The translations under genes and the position numbers were made by a program. The notes beneath the pieces are model-generated. The model had not been told where the DNA came from, did no database searches, and saw only the letters and a list, made by a program, of their open reading frames with translations. This document shows, one piece after another, positions 7,093-14,975 of a DNA stretch of 17,684 nucleotides. Source of the stretch: Veillonellaceae bacterium (lineage in GTDB: Bacteria; Bacillota_C; Negativicutes; UBA1444); contig JAAZNU010000043.1 in NCBI GenBank assembly GCA_012798135.1, forward strand, positions 1 through 17,684. The letters run 5' to 3'. Every line of letters begins with the position of its first letter. Position 1 is the stretch's first letter.

Positions 7093-8757
7093 ATGAGTAG
7101 TGTTTTTCATGCCCAGGCCCGCGAAAAACAGGGCCGAATGACGGTCGGCAGCCTGGCTACGGCACAGGCGCAAGCGTTTGCCGACAAGCCGGCGCTTCTG
7201 TTCCCTCGTCGGCAGTTGACGTACACTTTCGGCGAGTTGGAACGCAACGCCCGCGAAGTGGCGGCGGGGCTGATCGCTCTCGGGGTGGCCCGCGGCGAGC
7301 ATGCGGCGCTCTGGGCGCCGAATCTGCCGGAGTATATGAGCGTGGTGTTCGGCTGTGCGAAAGCGGGCGCGCCGCTGGTGCTGATCAATACCAATTACCA
7401 GCGAGCCGAGTTGGAGCAAATCCTACGGCAATCGGACGTCACGACGCTGTTTATCGCCGATGGGGCCGGCCGGCCGGGCGAATACCTGGACATCATCCGG
7501 GAAATCTGCCCGGAACTGGCGGCGGGCGGACTGCCCGGCGCGGCTGAAACCCACCTGCCCGCTCTGCGCCAGATCATCTTTCTGGGCGGCGAAAGACAGC
7601 CGGGGATGCTTTCCTGGCCGGAATTTTTGACGCTGGCGGCCAAAGCGGCGCCGGGCGCGGTCGATGCCCGGGAAACAACCGTCGAACCGGCGGACATTTT
7701 TCTGATCCAGCATACTTCCGGCACTACCGGCGTTCCCAAAGGGGCCATGATGACCCATGCCAGTTATGTCCTCAACATGTGCGCCGTGATCGAGTGCCAG
7801 GACTTGTCCGCCGACGATTGCATCTGCGTGCCGCTGCCGTTTTTTCATATTTATGGCACGATCATGGTGTTGGCCTTTTTGGCGGCCGGTGCCTCGGTGG
7901 CGCCCGTGGAGCGGTTTCAGGCCCGGGCCATGCTGGAGGCGATCGAAAGCTGCCGCGCGACCGAGGTGTGCGGCACGCCGACGATGTATGTCGCGGCGCT
8001 GAAAGAACTGGAGACCCGCCAGTTTGACCTGTCCTCGTTGCAGGGCGGCACGATCTCCGGGGCCTATTGCAGCCCGGAGCTGGTGAAGGCGGTCGTGGAA
8101 AAAATGGGCGCGCGCAGCTTCGGCGTCATTTTCGGCATGACCGAGGCGCTCTGCACCATGAGTCGGCCCACGGACCCGCTGCAGCGCCGCAGCGGCACGG
8201 TCGGCCGCGTCATGCCGGACCGCGAACTGAAAATTGTCGATCTTCACACCGGGGAGACGGTGCCGACGGATGCGGTCGGCGAGCTTTGCGTCCGCGGCGT
8301 GCCGGTGATCGACGGTTATTACCGCATGCCGGAAGCGACCGCCCAAGTCATTGACCAGGAGGGCTGGCTGCACAGCGGCGACCTGTTCCGGGTCGACGCC
8401 GAGGGGTATTATTCCGTCGTCGGCCGCCTCAAAGACATCATCATCCGCGGCGGCGAGAATATCTACCCGACGGAGATCGAGGACTTTCTGCAGACGCATC
8501 CCAAGGTGGCGGACGCGCAGGTAGTGGGGATTCCTTGCGACTACTTCGGCGAAGAGGTGGTGGCGTTCGTTCGGCTCAAGCCTGGCTGCACGGCGACTTC
8601 CCTGGAACTGAAACGGCATTGCCGTCAGCAGATTGCGCTGGACAAGGTGCCGGCGAAGGTCCTCTTTGTCGAGCAGTATCCGCTGACCGCGAGCGGCAAG
8701 GTTCAAAAATTCAAGCTGCGGGAGATGGCGGTCCGGCTGATGGCCGAAGCGGAGTGA
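7093..8757 (+). CDS. Acyl-CoA synthetase / acyl-activating AMP-forming ligase
   Basis: A 554-residue member of the ANL adenylating superfamily, resembling FadD/medium- and long-chain acyl-CoA ligases. It activates a carboxylic acid with ATP to an acyl-AMP and passes it to a thiol. Motifs in order: the P-loop H207-T-S-G-T-T-G-V-P-K-G217, FFHIYGT, FGMTEALC (about 352-359, adenine site), the D of LHSGDLF, GRLKDIIIRGGENIYPTEIE (hinge), and the C-terminal catalytic Lys536 in ASGKVQK. Length is normal for the family. The start ATG follows CAGGGGGAA. An acyl carrier protein gene begins 52 bases downstream with no terminator between, so the acceptor may be that carrier protein instead of, or besides, coenzyme A. 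The gene is about 62% GC. No polyketide or peptide synthetase gene is nearby. The substrate chain length cannot be told. Confidence 0.92.
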   Translation: MSSVFHAQAREKQGRMTVGSLATAQAQAFADKPALLFPRRQLTYTFGELERNAREVAAGLIALGVARGEHAALWAPNLPEYMSVVFGCAKAGAPLVLINTNYQRAELEQILRQSDVTTLFIADGAGRPGEYLDIIREICPELAAGGLPGAAETHLPALRQIIFLGGERQPGMLSWPEFLTLAAKAAPGAVDARETTVEPADIFLIQHTSGTTGVPKGAMMTHASYVLNMCAVIECQDLSADDCICVPLPFFHIYGTIMVLAFLAAGASVAPVERFQARAMLEAIESCRATEVCGTPTMYVAALKELETRQFDLSSLQGGTISGAYCSPELVKAVVEKMGARSFGVIFGMTEALCTMSRPTDPLQRRSGTVGRVMPDRELKIVDLHTGETVPTDAVGELCVRGVPVIDGYYRMPEATAQVIDQEGWLHSGDLFRVDAEGYYSVVGRLKDIIIRGGENIYPTEIEDFLQTHPKVADAQVVGIPCDYFGEEVVAFVRLKPGCTATSLELKRHCRQQIALDKVPAKVLFVEQYPLTASGKVQKFKLREMAVRLMAEAE

Positions 8758-8809
8758 CAGGGAACTGCGGGAAGGAAAACGAAAAAATTATCGGAAAGAG
8801 GTGTTGACG

Positions 8810-9055
8810 GTGGAGAAAAAACAAATTGAGAGCAAGGTCAAAGAATTGGTGGCCAAGTGTCTGCCCCAGGCGAATCCGGACAGTATTACGATGGAATCCG
8901 AATTCATCGCGCTGGGAATCGATTCTCTGGCCATGAGCCGGATCATCGCGGAAATCGAGGATGCGTTCGATATCGAGGTGCGAATCGGCGATATTCTGAA
9001 GCTGAAGACGTTGGCGGCCGCAGTCGAGTATCTGGAGAAACGCCTGGCCGGCTGA
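8810..9055 (+). CDS. Acyl carrier protein
   Basis: An 81-residue acyl carrier protein. Ser39 in L-G-I-D-S-L is the 4'-phosphopantetheine attachment site. The flanking SEFIALGIDSLAMSRIIAEI helix, FDIEVRIGDILKLKTLAAAVEYLEKRL and an acidic character are typical. GTG 8810 is preferred because AGAGGTG (8797-8803) lies six bases upstream. The alternatives GTG 8801 and TTG 8804 overlap that site. The sequence is more like carrier proteins of secondary or specialised pathways than like housekeeping AcpP, whose usual motif is GADSLD, so this is a dedicated partner of the ligase just upstream. A terminator lies about 60 bases after the stop, so the ligase and carrier protein form a closed two-gene unit, possibly with the DUF3089 hydrolase as first member. 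Confidence 0.92.
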   Translation: MEKKQIESKVKELVAKCLPQANPDSITMESEFIALGIDSLAMSRIIAEIEDAFDIEVRIGDILKLKTLAAAVEYLEKRLAG

Positions 9056-9115
9056 TCCGGCGCGGTTGAAAGGTGAATACCGATCTAAAGAACAGGATGA
9101 GAGGCTATAATTATG

Positions 9116-9147
9116 AAGGCTCCGGCGATTTTTGCCGGAGCCTTTTT
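9116..9147 (+). terminator. Rho-independent terminator of the ligase/carrier-protein operon
   Basis: AAGGCTCCGGC (9116-9126) pairs with GCCGGAGCCTT (9134-9144) across a GATTTTT loop and runs into TTTTTAAA. An 11-bp stem with a true U-tract makes this the strongest simple terminator of the window. It shares its core and loop with the terminator at 3101-3130. Confidence 0.93.
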
Positions 9148-9174
9148 AAATCCCTTGAAACGTTTGGCACCGGA

Positions 9175-9443
9175 TCAGACCGACGGAGTCGCCGGGACAC
9201 GGACGCGGATCATGAATTTGCGAATATCCGCCGGATCGTTGATCAACAGCTTGCCCAGCCCCTGACCGCGATGTTCCCGCAGAACGAAAACGTCCGACTG
9301 GTAGGCGAAGAAGGCGAGGTCGGAGATCACCCGGGCAAAGCCTACCTGGGTGTGCACGATATGATTTCATATTACTTCCACACGCTGGGCGGGTTCCCTG
9401 CCGGCGTAACTCAACAAACGCCCGCCACCAATAAGCGGCAAAG
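9175..9443 (-). pseudogene. Decayed GNAT-family N-acetyltransferase
   Basis: On the minus strand the block QVGFARVISDLAFFAYQSDV continues as FVLREHRGQGLGKLLI. This is the acetyl-CoA binding core of a GNAT acetyltransferase: R-G-Q-G-L-G-K matches the Q/R-x-x-G-x-G/A motif. Upstream in the same frame, LLSYAGREPAQRVEVI resembles the family's SYWAxGRPxExV region, but an in-frame TGA at 9369-9367 separates the two. Downstream the usual C-terminal third is replaced by IRKFMIRVRVPATPSV and a stop at 9175. There is no good start or ribosome binding site, so the gene is broken at both ends and interrupted. It lies between a plus-strand terminator and the TPR gene. A short functional remnant starting at GTG 9357 is conceivable but unlikely. 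Confidence 0.7.
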
Positions 9444-9585
9444 CACCTTGATTTTGCATATTTTGGTGGAAGTGACGGCCATGAAGTGGTAGAATGTCGT
9501 TGCACCGGCCTTAGGCAAAAATTTTTTCACGGGGAAGCCGGCCAGGCATTCATTCGCTATTATTATTTCATTGGGGAGTAACAAA

Positions 9586-10845
9586 ATGAAGCAATTATCG
9601 TATCGAGCAGCCTTGATGATTCTATTTCTTTTGGCACTGACCAATAGCGCTGCCGCCGAAAAAGAGGACTTGCTAAATCAATGTACGCAAGCTAAGGACC
9701 AAAAGGAATTTTCGCAAGCCGTATCCTACTGCACACAAGCGCTTGATCTCGATTCCGACTACATCGATGCCTTGTTTTGGCGTGGCTTTTCCCAAATACA
9801 ACTCGGGAAATATGACGATGCCATCAACGATATGTCCCGCGTATTAAAGCTGCAACCGCTGGATGTGGAAGCCTGGTCGCACCGGGCCGCGGCTTACCGG
9901 CGTTCCGGCAAGTTTACGCAGGCGTTGTCGGATGCGAATCGCGCCCTGGAGATTGATCCCCAAGACCTAGGCGGCCATATGACCCGGGCATTGATTTACT
10001 TGGATTTGAAGCAATATGACGCCGCTATCGCCGACTGTGCAAAAGCGATCGCAATCAACCCGAATTTCGCGGAGGCCTATAATAACCGCGGCAAATCCTA
10101 TGGCGATCAAGGGCAACACTCCGCTGCCATCGCCGACTTTACAAAAGCGATCGAACTCAATCCCAAATACGCGGAGGCCTTTAATAATCGCGGATTTTCC
10201 TACAATCAACAGAACCAATACGACGCCGCGATCGCCGACTACACAAAAGCGATCGAACTGAATCCGAAGTTTGCGGAGGCATATCTCAACCGTGGTTTTG
10301 CCTACGATAAGAAGAAGCAACCGGCCGCGGCCATTGCCGACTATACAAAAGCGATCGACATCAATCCCAAATATGCGGAGGCCTATAACAACCGCGGCAA
10401 GTCTTATTACGATTTGAAGCAATATGACGCCGCTATCGCCAACTACACCAAAGCGATCGAAGCGAATCCCAAATACGCGGAAGCGTTTTTCAACCGGGGA
10501 GTATACTATGCTGACCGGAATCAACATGCTGTCGCCATAGCTGAATACACCAAAGCGATCGAAGCGAATCCCAAATACGCGGAAGCCTTTAACAACCGTG
10601 GCATTGCCAACTTTAATCTCAATCAAAGCCTCGCGGCTGTCGCCGACTTCACTAGGGCGATCGACGCGAATCCGAATTTTGCGCTCGCTTATTTCAATCG
10701 CAGCATATGTGCGGCCAGCCTCGGGAGCGTTCGGGAAGCGGTTCGTGATTGTCAAAAGTTTCTTTCGGTAGCGCCCGATAATGCATACTATCGGGAATAT
10801 AGAGAAAATGCCAGCGCCTACATCGCCGCGCACGCCGGACAATAA
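9586..10845 (+). CDS. Exported tetratricopeptide repeat protein, eleven TPRs
   Basis: A 419-residue protein beginning with a signal peptide (MKQLSYRAALMILFLLALTN, cleavage after SAAA near residue 24). It is followed by eleven 34-residue TPR units: a slightly short first one from about 26, then units starting at residues 60, 94, 128, 162, 196, 230, 264, 298, 332 and 366, then a short tail. Units 5-10 share the consensus AEAYNNRGKSY...YDAAIADYTKAIELNPKY and are most alike. The TPR superhelix is a protein-binding scaffold, here outside the cytoplasmic membrane. The partner is unknown. The start ATG 9586 follows GGGGAG (9573-9578). The gene ends at a strong bidirectional terminator. TPR proteins of this AEAYNNRG type are common in cyanobacteria and Negativicutes and do not tell a function. 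Confidence 0.9.
   Translation: MKQLSYRAALMILFLLALTNSAAAEKEDLLNQCTQAKDQKEFSQAVSYCTQALDLDSDYIDALFWRGFSQIQLGKYDDAINDMSRVLKLQPLDVEAWSHRAAAYRRSGKFTQALSDANRALEIDPQDLGGHMTRALIYLDLKQYDAAIADCAKAIAINPNFAEAYNNRGKSYGDQGQHSAAIADFTKAIELNPKYAEAFNNRGFSYNQQNQYDAAIADYTKAIELNPKFAEAYLNRGFAYDKKKQPAAAIADYTKAIDINPKYAEAYNNRGKSYYDLKQYDAAIANYTKAIEANPKYAEAFFNRGVYYADRNQHAVAIAEYTKAIEANPKYAEAFNNRGIANFNLNQSLAAVADFTRAIDANPNFALAYFNRSICAASLGSVREAVRDCQKFLSVAPDNAYYREYRENASAYIAAHAGQ
9763..10782 (+). repeat. Tandem 102-bp units encoding TPRs 2-11
   Basis: Ten consecutive units of exactly 102 bases start at 9763, 9865, 9967, 10069, 10171, 10273, 10375, 10477, 10579 and 10681. Neighbouring units share long exact stretches, for example 41 identical bases at 10444-10484 and 10546-10586. 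Thirty identical bases at 10003-10032 and 10411-10440 link units 4 and 8, four periods apart. The outer units are far more divergent. Confidence 0.9.
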
Positions 10846-10874
10846 GGCTTAAAATCATATACTGGCACAACAAG

Positions 10875-10920
10875 AAGGATCGTGTCAAAACTTCGGTTTC
10901 GGCACGATCCTTTTCTTTTC
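10875..10920. terminator. Bidirectional terminator between convergent genes
   Basis: AAGGATCGTG (10875-10884) pairs with CACGATCCTT (10903-10912). The loop side folds further into a C(TTCG)G tetraloop hairpin. The plus side is followed by TTCTTTTC, and the minus-strand continuation reads TTCTTGTTG. It serves the TPR gene on plus and the small exported gene on minus. Confidence 0.88.
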
Positions 10921-10945
10921 AACCGGGAGGGTTTCTGTAGGCACT

Positions 10946-11383
10946 TTACTCGATCGTCACATTGACGCCGGTGAAGCTGATTTCCGCCGAAGAACCGGGC
11001 CGGCCGCCAACCAGCAGGACATAGTAGCCGGGGCCGAGGGTCAGGTTCGACAAGGCAACCGGCGAATCCTTCTGGCCGTTCCAGCTTCGCTCGAACACGA
11101 CGACCGATTTCTGGTTGCCGGAGCCGATCCTTTCGATGCTGAAACTGTAGCCGATGGCTTGGTTCTGGGCGCTGGAGATCACATAGGAGCTGCCGGAGAA
11201 AGTGGCGGCAGAGCCGCCGGCGGCGATCCGGAAGTGCCCGAGTTCCTGGGTGGCGCCATACTGCGTGCCGCCGATTTTGGAACGCACGGTGTAACGCTGC
11301 GGCGCGGCAAACGCGGTCAGGCTGAGCAATAGCAAGGTGACCAGAACGACGGAAACGGCGATCACTACATTCCTTTTCACCAT
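10946..11383 (-). CDS. Small exported protein, 145 aa
   Basis: A minus-strand protein with a clear signal peptide: MVKRNVVIAVSVVLVTLLLL, then SLTAFA, with cleavage near residue 26. The mature part is about 119 residues, rich in Ser, Gly and beta-strand patterns: YTVRSKIGGTQYGATQELGH, FSGSSYVISS, SVVVFERSWNGQ and LTLGPGYYVLLVGGRPGSSA. This suggests a small beta-sandwich resembling the LGPGxYxL motif of pre-peptidase-type or cell-surface sugar-binding beta domains. I do not recognise a named family. The start is set by AAAGGAGGCGCTT directly upstream on the minus strand. It is convergent with the TPR gene and divergent from the cyclic-di-GMP enzyme. High GC matches the surroundings. No catalytic motif is evident. 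Confidence 0.82.
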   Translation of the reverse strand: MVKRNVVIAVSVVLVTLLLLSLTAFAAPQRYTVRSKIGGTQYGATQELGHFRIAAGGSAATFSGSSYVISSAQNQAIGYSFSIERIGSGNQKSVVVFERSWNGQKDSPVALSNLTLGPGYYVLLVGGRPGSSAEISFTGVNVTIE

Positions 11384-11733
11384 AAGCGCCTCCTTTGCCT
11401 TTGTTTGGTCCGGGATTGTTTCGGTACGACAAGCCGCGTTGTACTTCTTGATAATGGACCGGCAGCGAGTTGGACTTTCCTACTCATAGTGTAACAGACC
11501 AAGGGGCGAAAAGCCAGAAAATTTGCTCAAAGCTGGTTGCGCCTAAGTGTTTCGGCGGTGTCGGTGATTTTTTACAGGGGAGAAAAGGGAACCGGGGCAG
11601 TAATGTGTAATAATATTACGTACAGGACACTTCGCCCATCTGCGGCGGTGGCCGTCTCCGATTGGTCCGCACCGCGTTCGGACACAAAGGACCCGATGAA
11701 GGCGCCAGAATATGCAGGAGGATATTTGGAACC
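11384..11733. other. 350-base divergent intergenic region
   Basis: This stretch separates two divergent genes, so it must hold two promoters. I cannot place either with confidence: TAATAT near 11611-11616 is a possible plus-strand -10 without a good -35. No c-di-GMP riboswitch pattern, no T-tailed hairpin and no further gene are seen. An in-frame extension of the plus-strand gene to 11662 has no ribosome binding site. A 13-base palindrome is listed separately. Confidence 0.5.
11607..11619. promoter_or_regulatory. 13-base AT-rich palindrome, possible operator
   Basis: GTAATAATATTAC is perfectly symmetrical around A11613 (arms GTAATA and TATTAC) and includes the only -10-like TAATAT upstream of the GGDEF-EAL gene. 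It may be a regulator site. Chance symmetry in AT-rich DNA is also possible. Confidence 0.35.
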
Positions 11734-13950
11734 ATGGATGCACACTCTATCTATGCCGGCGCCCTGGGGACAGGCGTGTTGGGGTTGATCGTCGGCTGGT
11801 GTTGGTGCAGGCGCAACAGTAATCGGCAGCTGGCGGAGCAGCTCCGGCAAGTGGAGACAGCTTCCCGCGACAGCCGGGACTTGCTCGCGACCGCAGCGGA
11901 CCTCGCCCACCTGGGACCGTGGCGCTATCATTATGATAAAAAACTGTTCGAGTTCGACGACGTGTTTTACGCGGTGTATGCCACGACGGTGGCGCGGGAA
12001 GGGGCGTTCATGACGCCGGCCGACTACACCCGGAATTTTGTGCATCCCGACGACGCGGATGTGGTCGCGGCGGAAATAAAGGCCATCTTGCAGAGTACCG
12101 AACAACACGCGACGCGGGCTTTTGAGCATCGGATCATCCGGCGGGACGGCGAAGTCCGCACCGTTTCCGTCCGGGTCGATGTGGTCAGGGACGAAGCGGG
12201 CAATATCCAAAAGTGGTACGGGGTCAACCAGGATGTCACCGAATCCAAAATGATGGCGGAGACGCTGCGGAATAGCCGGGAAATGCTCTCGCTGGCGGCG
12301 GAGCTGACGCATCTCGGGCCGTGGAAATATCATCCGGAAAAAGACTGCTTCGAATTCACCGATGAGTTCTACGCCATCTTCGGCACGGATGTGGCGAGGG
12401 AAGGGGCGGTCAAGACTCTGGAGGAATACGTCCGGGAATTTGTTCATCCGGACGACGCCTGGATGTTTAAAACAGCCGAAATTGAAAAGAATTACGTGCA
12501 CCGGATTATCCGCCGGGATGGCGAAGTGCGCTTTGTCGCCGTCCAGGGCAATCTCGTGAAGGACTCCGCCGGCAAGATCATCAACTGGTATGGGGCCGCG
12601 CAGGACATCACCGAGCAAAAGGCGGTGGAGGCGGCCTTGCGCCGGCAGACTGAGGAAATTCGCCGCCTGGCCTACACGGATGCCCTGACGGGCTTATCGA
12701 ACCGCGCGCATTTGAATGAATGGCTGGAAACCGTGATGGAGCAGGCGCGTCGCGGCCAGGCGGCCGGCACCGTTTTGTATATTGACCTGGATGATCTCAA
12801 GACGGTGAACGACACGCTCGGCCACAGCTACGGCGACGCCATTATCGCTGAAGCGGGGAACCGCATCAGGGAGGAAGCCGGCGACGGCGCCTGGGTGGGC
12901 CGCATCGGCGGCGATGAGTTCGTCGTGGTGCTGCCGGGCTGCCTGGACCGGCGGCGCGGCGTCCGGATCGCCGACGGGATCATTCACGCGCTGAGTCGGG
13001 ATATCGAAGCGTTCGGAGACGTTTTTCACCTGTCGGCCAGCATCGGGGTGGCGACGTATCCGGCGGATGGCGCTACCACCGACGACATCCTCAAGAACGT
13101 GGACAACGCCATGTATTTCGCGAAGCAATCCGGCAAAAACTGCTGGAAATTCTACGGTGCGGACATGCAGGCGGCGGCCTATGAAAAAATGGTTCTCACC
13201 AACAATCTGCACCGTGCCGTGGCCAATAAAGAGTTTTCCTTGCATTATCAGCCGCAGGTCCATATCGCGACCGGCGCCATCGTCGGTTTCGAAGCGCTGC
13301 TGCGCTGGAGTACCCCGGAGAACGGCGACATTCCGCCGGCGCGGTTTATCCCGGTGGCGGAGCAAAGCGGCCTGATCAGGGTCATTGGCGCCCGGGTGCT
13401 GCGGGAAGCCTGCCGGTTCGCCCGCCGCCTGGCCGACAGCGGCCGGGAAAGCCTCGGCGTCGCCGTCAACGTGTCGCCGCATCAACTGTGCGCGGACGGC
13501 TTCCTCGACAATGTGCGCGAGGCCGTGCGGGAGGCCGGGATATTGCCGCACCGGCTCGAAATTGAAATTACCGAAAGCGCGTTGATCGCTTCGCTGCAGG
13601 AAGCGATTTCCCGGCTGGAAACACTGCGGGCGATGGGAGTGCGGTTGGCGCTGGACGATTTCGGCACGGGCTATTCCTCGTTGACGTATCTGCAGCGGCT
13701 GCCGGTACAGACGCTGAAAATCGACAAGTCCTTCATCGACCGGATTTTGGATACCGGCGCCAACAAGACCATCATCCGCACGATTGTCGACATGGCGCAC
13801 CAACTGGACATGACCGTGGTCGCCGAGGGCGTGGAAACGGCGGAGCAGCTGGAATATCTGGCGGGAAGCCGCTGCGACCTGGCCCAGGGCTATCTGTTTA
13901 GCCGGCCGGCGCCGGAGGAGGAAGCGGTCGGGTTATTGCCGCCGCCGTGA
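11734..13950 (+). CDS. PAS-PAS-GGDEF-EAL cyclic-di-GMP turnover protein
   Basis: A 738-residue signalling protein with an N-terminal membrane segment (SIYAGALGTGVLGLIVGW, about 4-24), a short coil, two PAS domains (about 50-170 and 180-296), a GGDEF diguanylate cyclase domain (about 305-470) and an EAL phosphodiesterase domain (about 485-735). Gly392-Gly-Asp-Glu-Phe396 is intact. The RxxD product-inhibition site five residues before it is absent (GDGA instead). The EAL domain keeps Glu520-Ala-Leu, NVSPHQL, EITESAL, DDFGTGYSSL, KIDKSFI and AEGVE, so it should be active. The PAS domains are recent-looking duplicates: HLGPWRYHYDKKLFEFDDVF against HLGPWKYHPEKDCFEFTDEF. The start ATG 11734 is chosen with AGGAGG at 11716-11721, a rather long spacing. 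It stops 3 bases short of the convergent LysR gene. The net direction of activity cannot be told. Confidence 0.93.
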   Translation: MDAHSIYAGALGTGVLGLIVGWCWCRRNSNRQLAEQLRQVETASRDSRDLLATAADLAHLGPWRYHYDKKLFEFDDVFYAVYATTVAREGAFMTPADYTRNFVHPDDADVVAAEIKAILQSTEQHATRAFEHRIIRRDGEVRTVSVRVDVVRDEAGNIQKWYGVNQDVTESKMMAETLRNSREMLSLAAELTHLGPWKYHPEKDCFEFTDEFYAIFGTDVAREGAVKTLEEYVREFVHPDDAWMFKTAEIEKNYVHRIIRRDGEVRFVAVQGNLVKDSAGKIINWYGAAQDITEQKAVEAALRRQTEEIRRLAYTDALTGLSNRAHLNEWLETVMEQARRGQAAGTVLYIDLDDLKTVNDTLGHSYGDAIIAEAGNRIREEAGDGAWVGRIGGDEFVVVLPGCLDRRRGVRIADGIIHALSRDIEAFGDVFHLSASIGVATYPADGATTDDILKNVDNAMYFAKQSGKNCWKFYGADMQAAAYEKMVLTNNLHRAVANKEFSLHYQPQVHIATGAIVGFEALLRWSTPENGDIPPARFIPVAEQSGLIRVIGARVLREACRFARRLADSGRESLGVAVNVSPHQLCADGFLDNVREAVREAGILPHRLEIEITESALIASLQEAISRLETLRAMGVRLALDDFGTGYSSLTYLQRLPVQTLKIDKSFIDRILDTGANKTIIRTIVDMAHQLDMTVVAEGVETAEQLEYLAGSRCDLAQGYLFSRPAPEEEAVGLLPPP

Positions 13951-13953
13951 AGT

Positions 13954-14922
13954 TCAGGGGGTGGACGCTTGCGCGCAAAGACCGGACGGTTTTTGCGCTA
14001 TTTTTATGAATTCTTCCATCGTCCGCGAGATGTATTTGTTTTGCTTATTGTAAAAATAGACATTGCGGAACGTGTGGGGGCTGTCAAGCTTGTAGTAGAG
14101 CATATTGGCGCCGTGGCTCGCCTTTTGGGCCAGGGTGTCGCTGATGATGGTGATGCCCATGCCGTAAGAGGCGACGTTATAGGCGGTAGCCAACTGATCC
14201 AGCTCCAGGATGATGTTCGGGGCGATGCCGTTTTCCTGAAAAATTTGGTCCGCCCGGAGGCGGGTGTCATTGCCGGCCCGCAAAAACACGCAGGGGTCCT
14301 GGGCGAAAAAGGACAGCGGGACCGATTTTGTGGCGGGGTCCAGGTGTCGGCCCCGGCGGATGTCCACCAGCGACAGCTGATATTCCCCGGCCAGCTGGTT
14401 GGAGGCGAATTTCTTCGGCACGGTGAGGATCAGGCGTTCGCTGCAGAACCAGTGCTTTTCGTAAATGGCTTCGCTGAGCGTGTAATTATCCACGACAAAA
14501 TCCAGGGCGCCGGCGAATAGCTGCGCCTCCAGCTGGGCGGTGTTGGACTCGACCAGATCGACTTTGATGGAGGGGTATTTCCGGATAAATTCCGTAATGA
14601 TCGCCGGCAGGATGAAGGAGGCGAAGACGTTGTTGGCGCCGATCAGCAAGCGGCCGATTTTCAGGCTGTTCAGGTTGTTCAGGTGGTTTTCGAACCGGTT
14701 TTCGATATCCATGATTTTTTCGACGGCCTTCACATATTCGGCGCCGCTCTCGGTGAGCTGGACCGGGTTCGTGCTGCGGTCGAAAATGCAGCAGCCGATC
14801 CGCGCTTCGATTTTTTTGATGGCGGCGCTTAACGCCGGCTGGCTGATGTAGAGGTTTTGCGCCGCCCGCGAGAAGCTTTTTTCCTTGTAAACTTCATACA
14901 CATACTCTTTGCCGTGAAACAT
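13954..14922 (-). CDS. LysR-type transcriptional regulator
   Basis: A 322-residue LysR-type regulator on the minus strand. Residues 1-60 hold the winged helix-turn-helix (KSFSRAAQNLYISQPALSAA, then IKKIEARIGCCIFDRS), followed by the linker helix and a two-lobed effector domain (LKIGRLLIGANNVFASFILP, DFVVDNYTLSEA, VASYGMGITIISDTLAQKAS). The start ATG at 14922 has AGGAGG just upstream on the minus strand (14933-14928). It is transcribed divergently from the amidohydrolase/racemase operon, the usual arrangement in which a LysR protein activates its neighbour and represses itself. The intergenic palindrome supports this. The ligand is probably a substrate or product of that operon, by inference only. 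The stop lies 3 bases from the convergent GGDEF-EAL stop, with no room for a terminator between. Confidence 0.93.
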   Translation of the reverse strand: MFHGKEYVYEVYKEKSFSRAAQNLYISQPALSAAIKKIEARIGCCIFDRSTNPVQLTESGAEYVKAVEKIMDIENRFENHLNNLNSLKIGRLLIGANNVFASFILPAIITEFIRKYPSIKVDLVESNTAQLEAQLFAGALDFVVDNYTLSEAIYEKHWFCSERLILTVPKKFASNQLAGEYQLSLVDIRRGRHLDPATKSVPLSFFAQDPCVFLRAGNDTRLRADQIFQENGIAPNIILELDQLATAYNVASYGMGITIISDTLAQKASHGANMLYYKLDSPHTFRNVYFYNKQNKYISRTMEEFIKIAQKPSGLCAQASTP

Positions 14923-14932
14923 GGCGGCCTCC

Positions 14933-14956
14933 TATTATAACTGAATGCTTATAATA
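14933..14956. promoter_or_regulatory. Probable LysR recognition palindrome
   Basis: TATTATAA (14933-14940) and TTATAATA (14949-14956) are perfect 8-bp inverted arms around an 8-base centre. The centre (14944.5) lies about 66 bases upstream of the start predicted from the promoter at 14976-15004, where LysR proteins typically hold their recognition site. It also abuts the ribosome binding site of the lysR gene, which fits self-repression. A second partial symmetry, TTATA-N7-TATAA, spans 14949-14965. Confidence 0.7.
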
Positions 14957-14975
14957 TTTATATAAACATATATAT

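Noticed and set aside
7423..8706. Long minus-strand frame of 427 codons opposite the acyl-activating enzyme
   Set aside because: It is a high-GC shadow of a certain gene, very rich in Arg, His and Ala, with no family resemblance.
10044..10670. Many GCGATCG strings resembling cyanobacterial HIP1 sites
   Set aside because: They come from the repeated Lys-Ala-Ile-Glu/Asp codons of the TPR units and do not occur at high density elsewhere.
9763..10782. Regular repeats that could be read as a CRISPR-like array
   Set aside because: The 102-base units are in-frame coding TPRs without distinct spacers, and no cas genes are near.
9967..10842. Minus-strand frame of 291 codons with repeated motifs
   Set aside because: Its repetitiveness is a mirror of the TPR units on the plus strand.
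11384..11733. A cyclic-di-GMP riboswitch upstream of the GGDEF-EAL gene
   Set aside because: I looked for the conserved core of the class I and II aptamers and did not see it.
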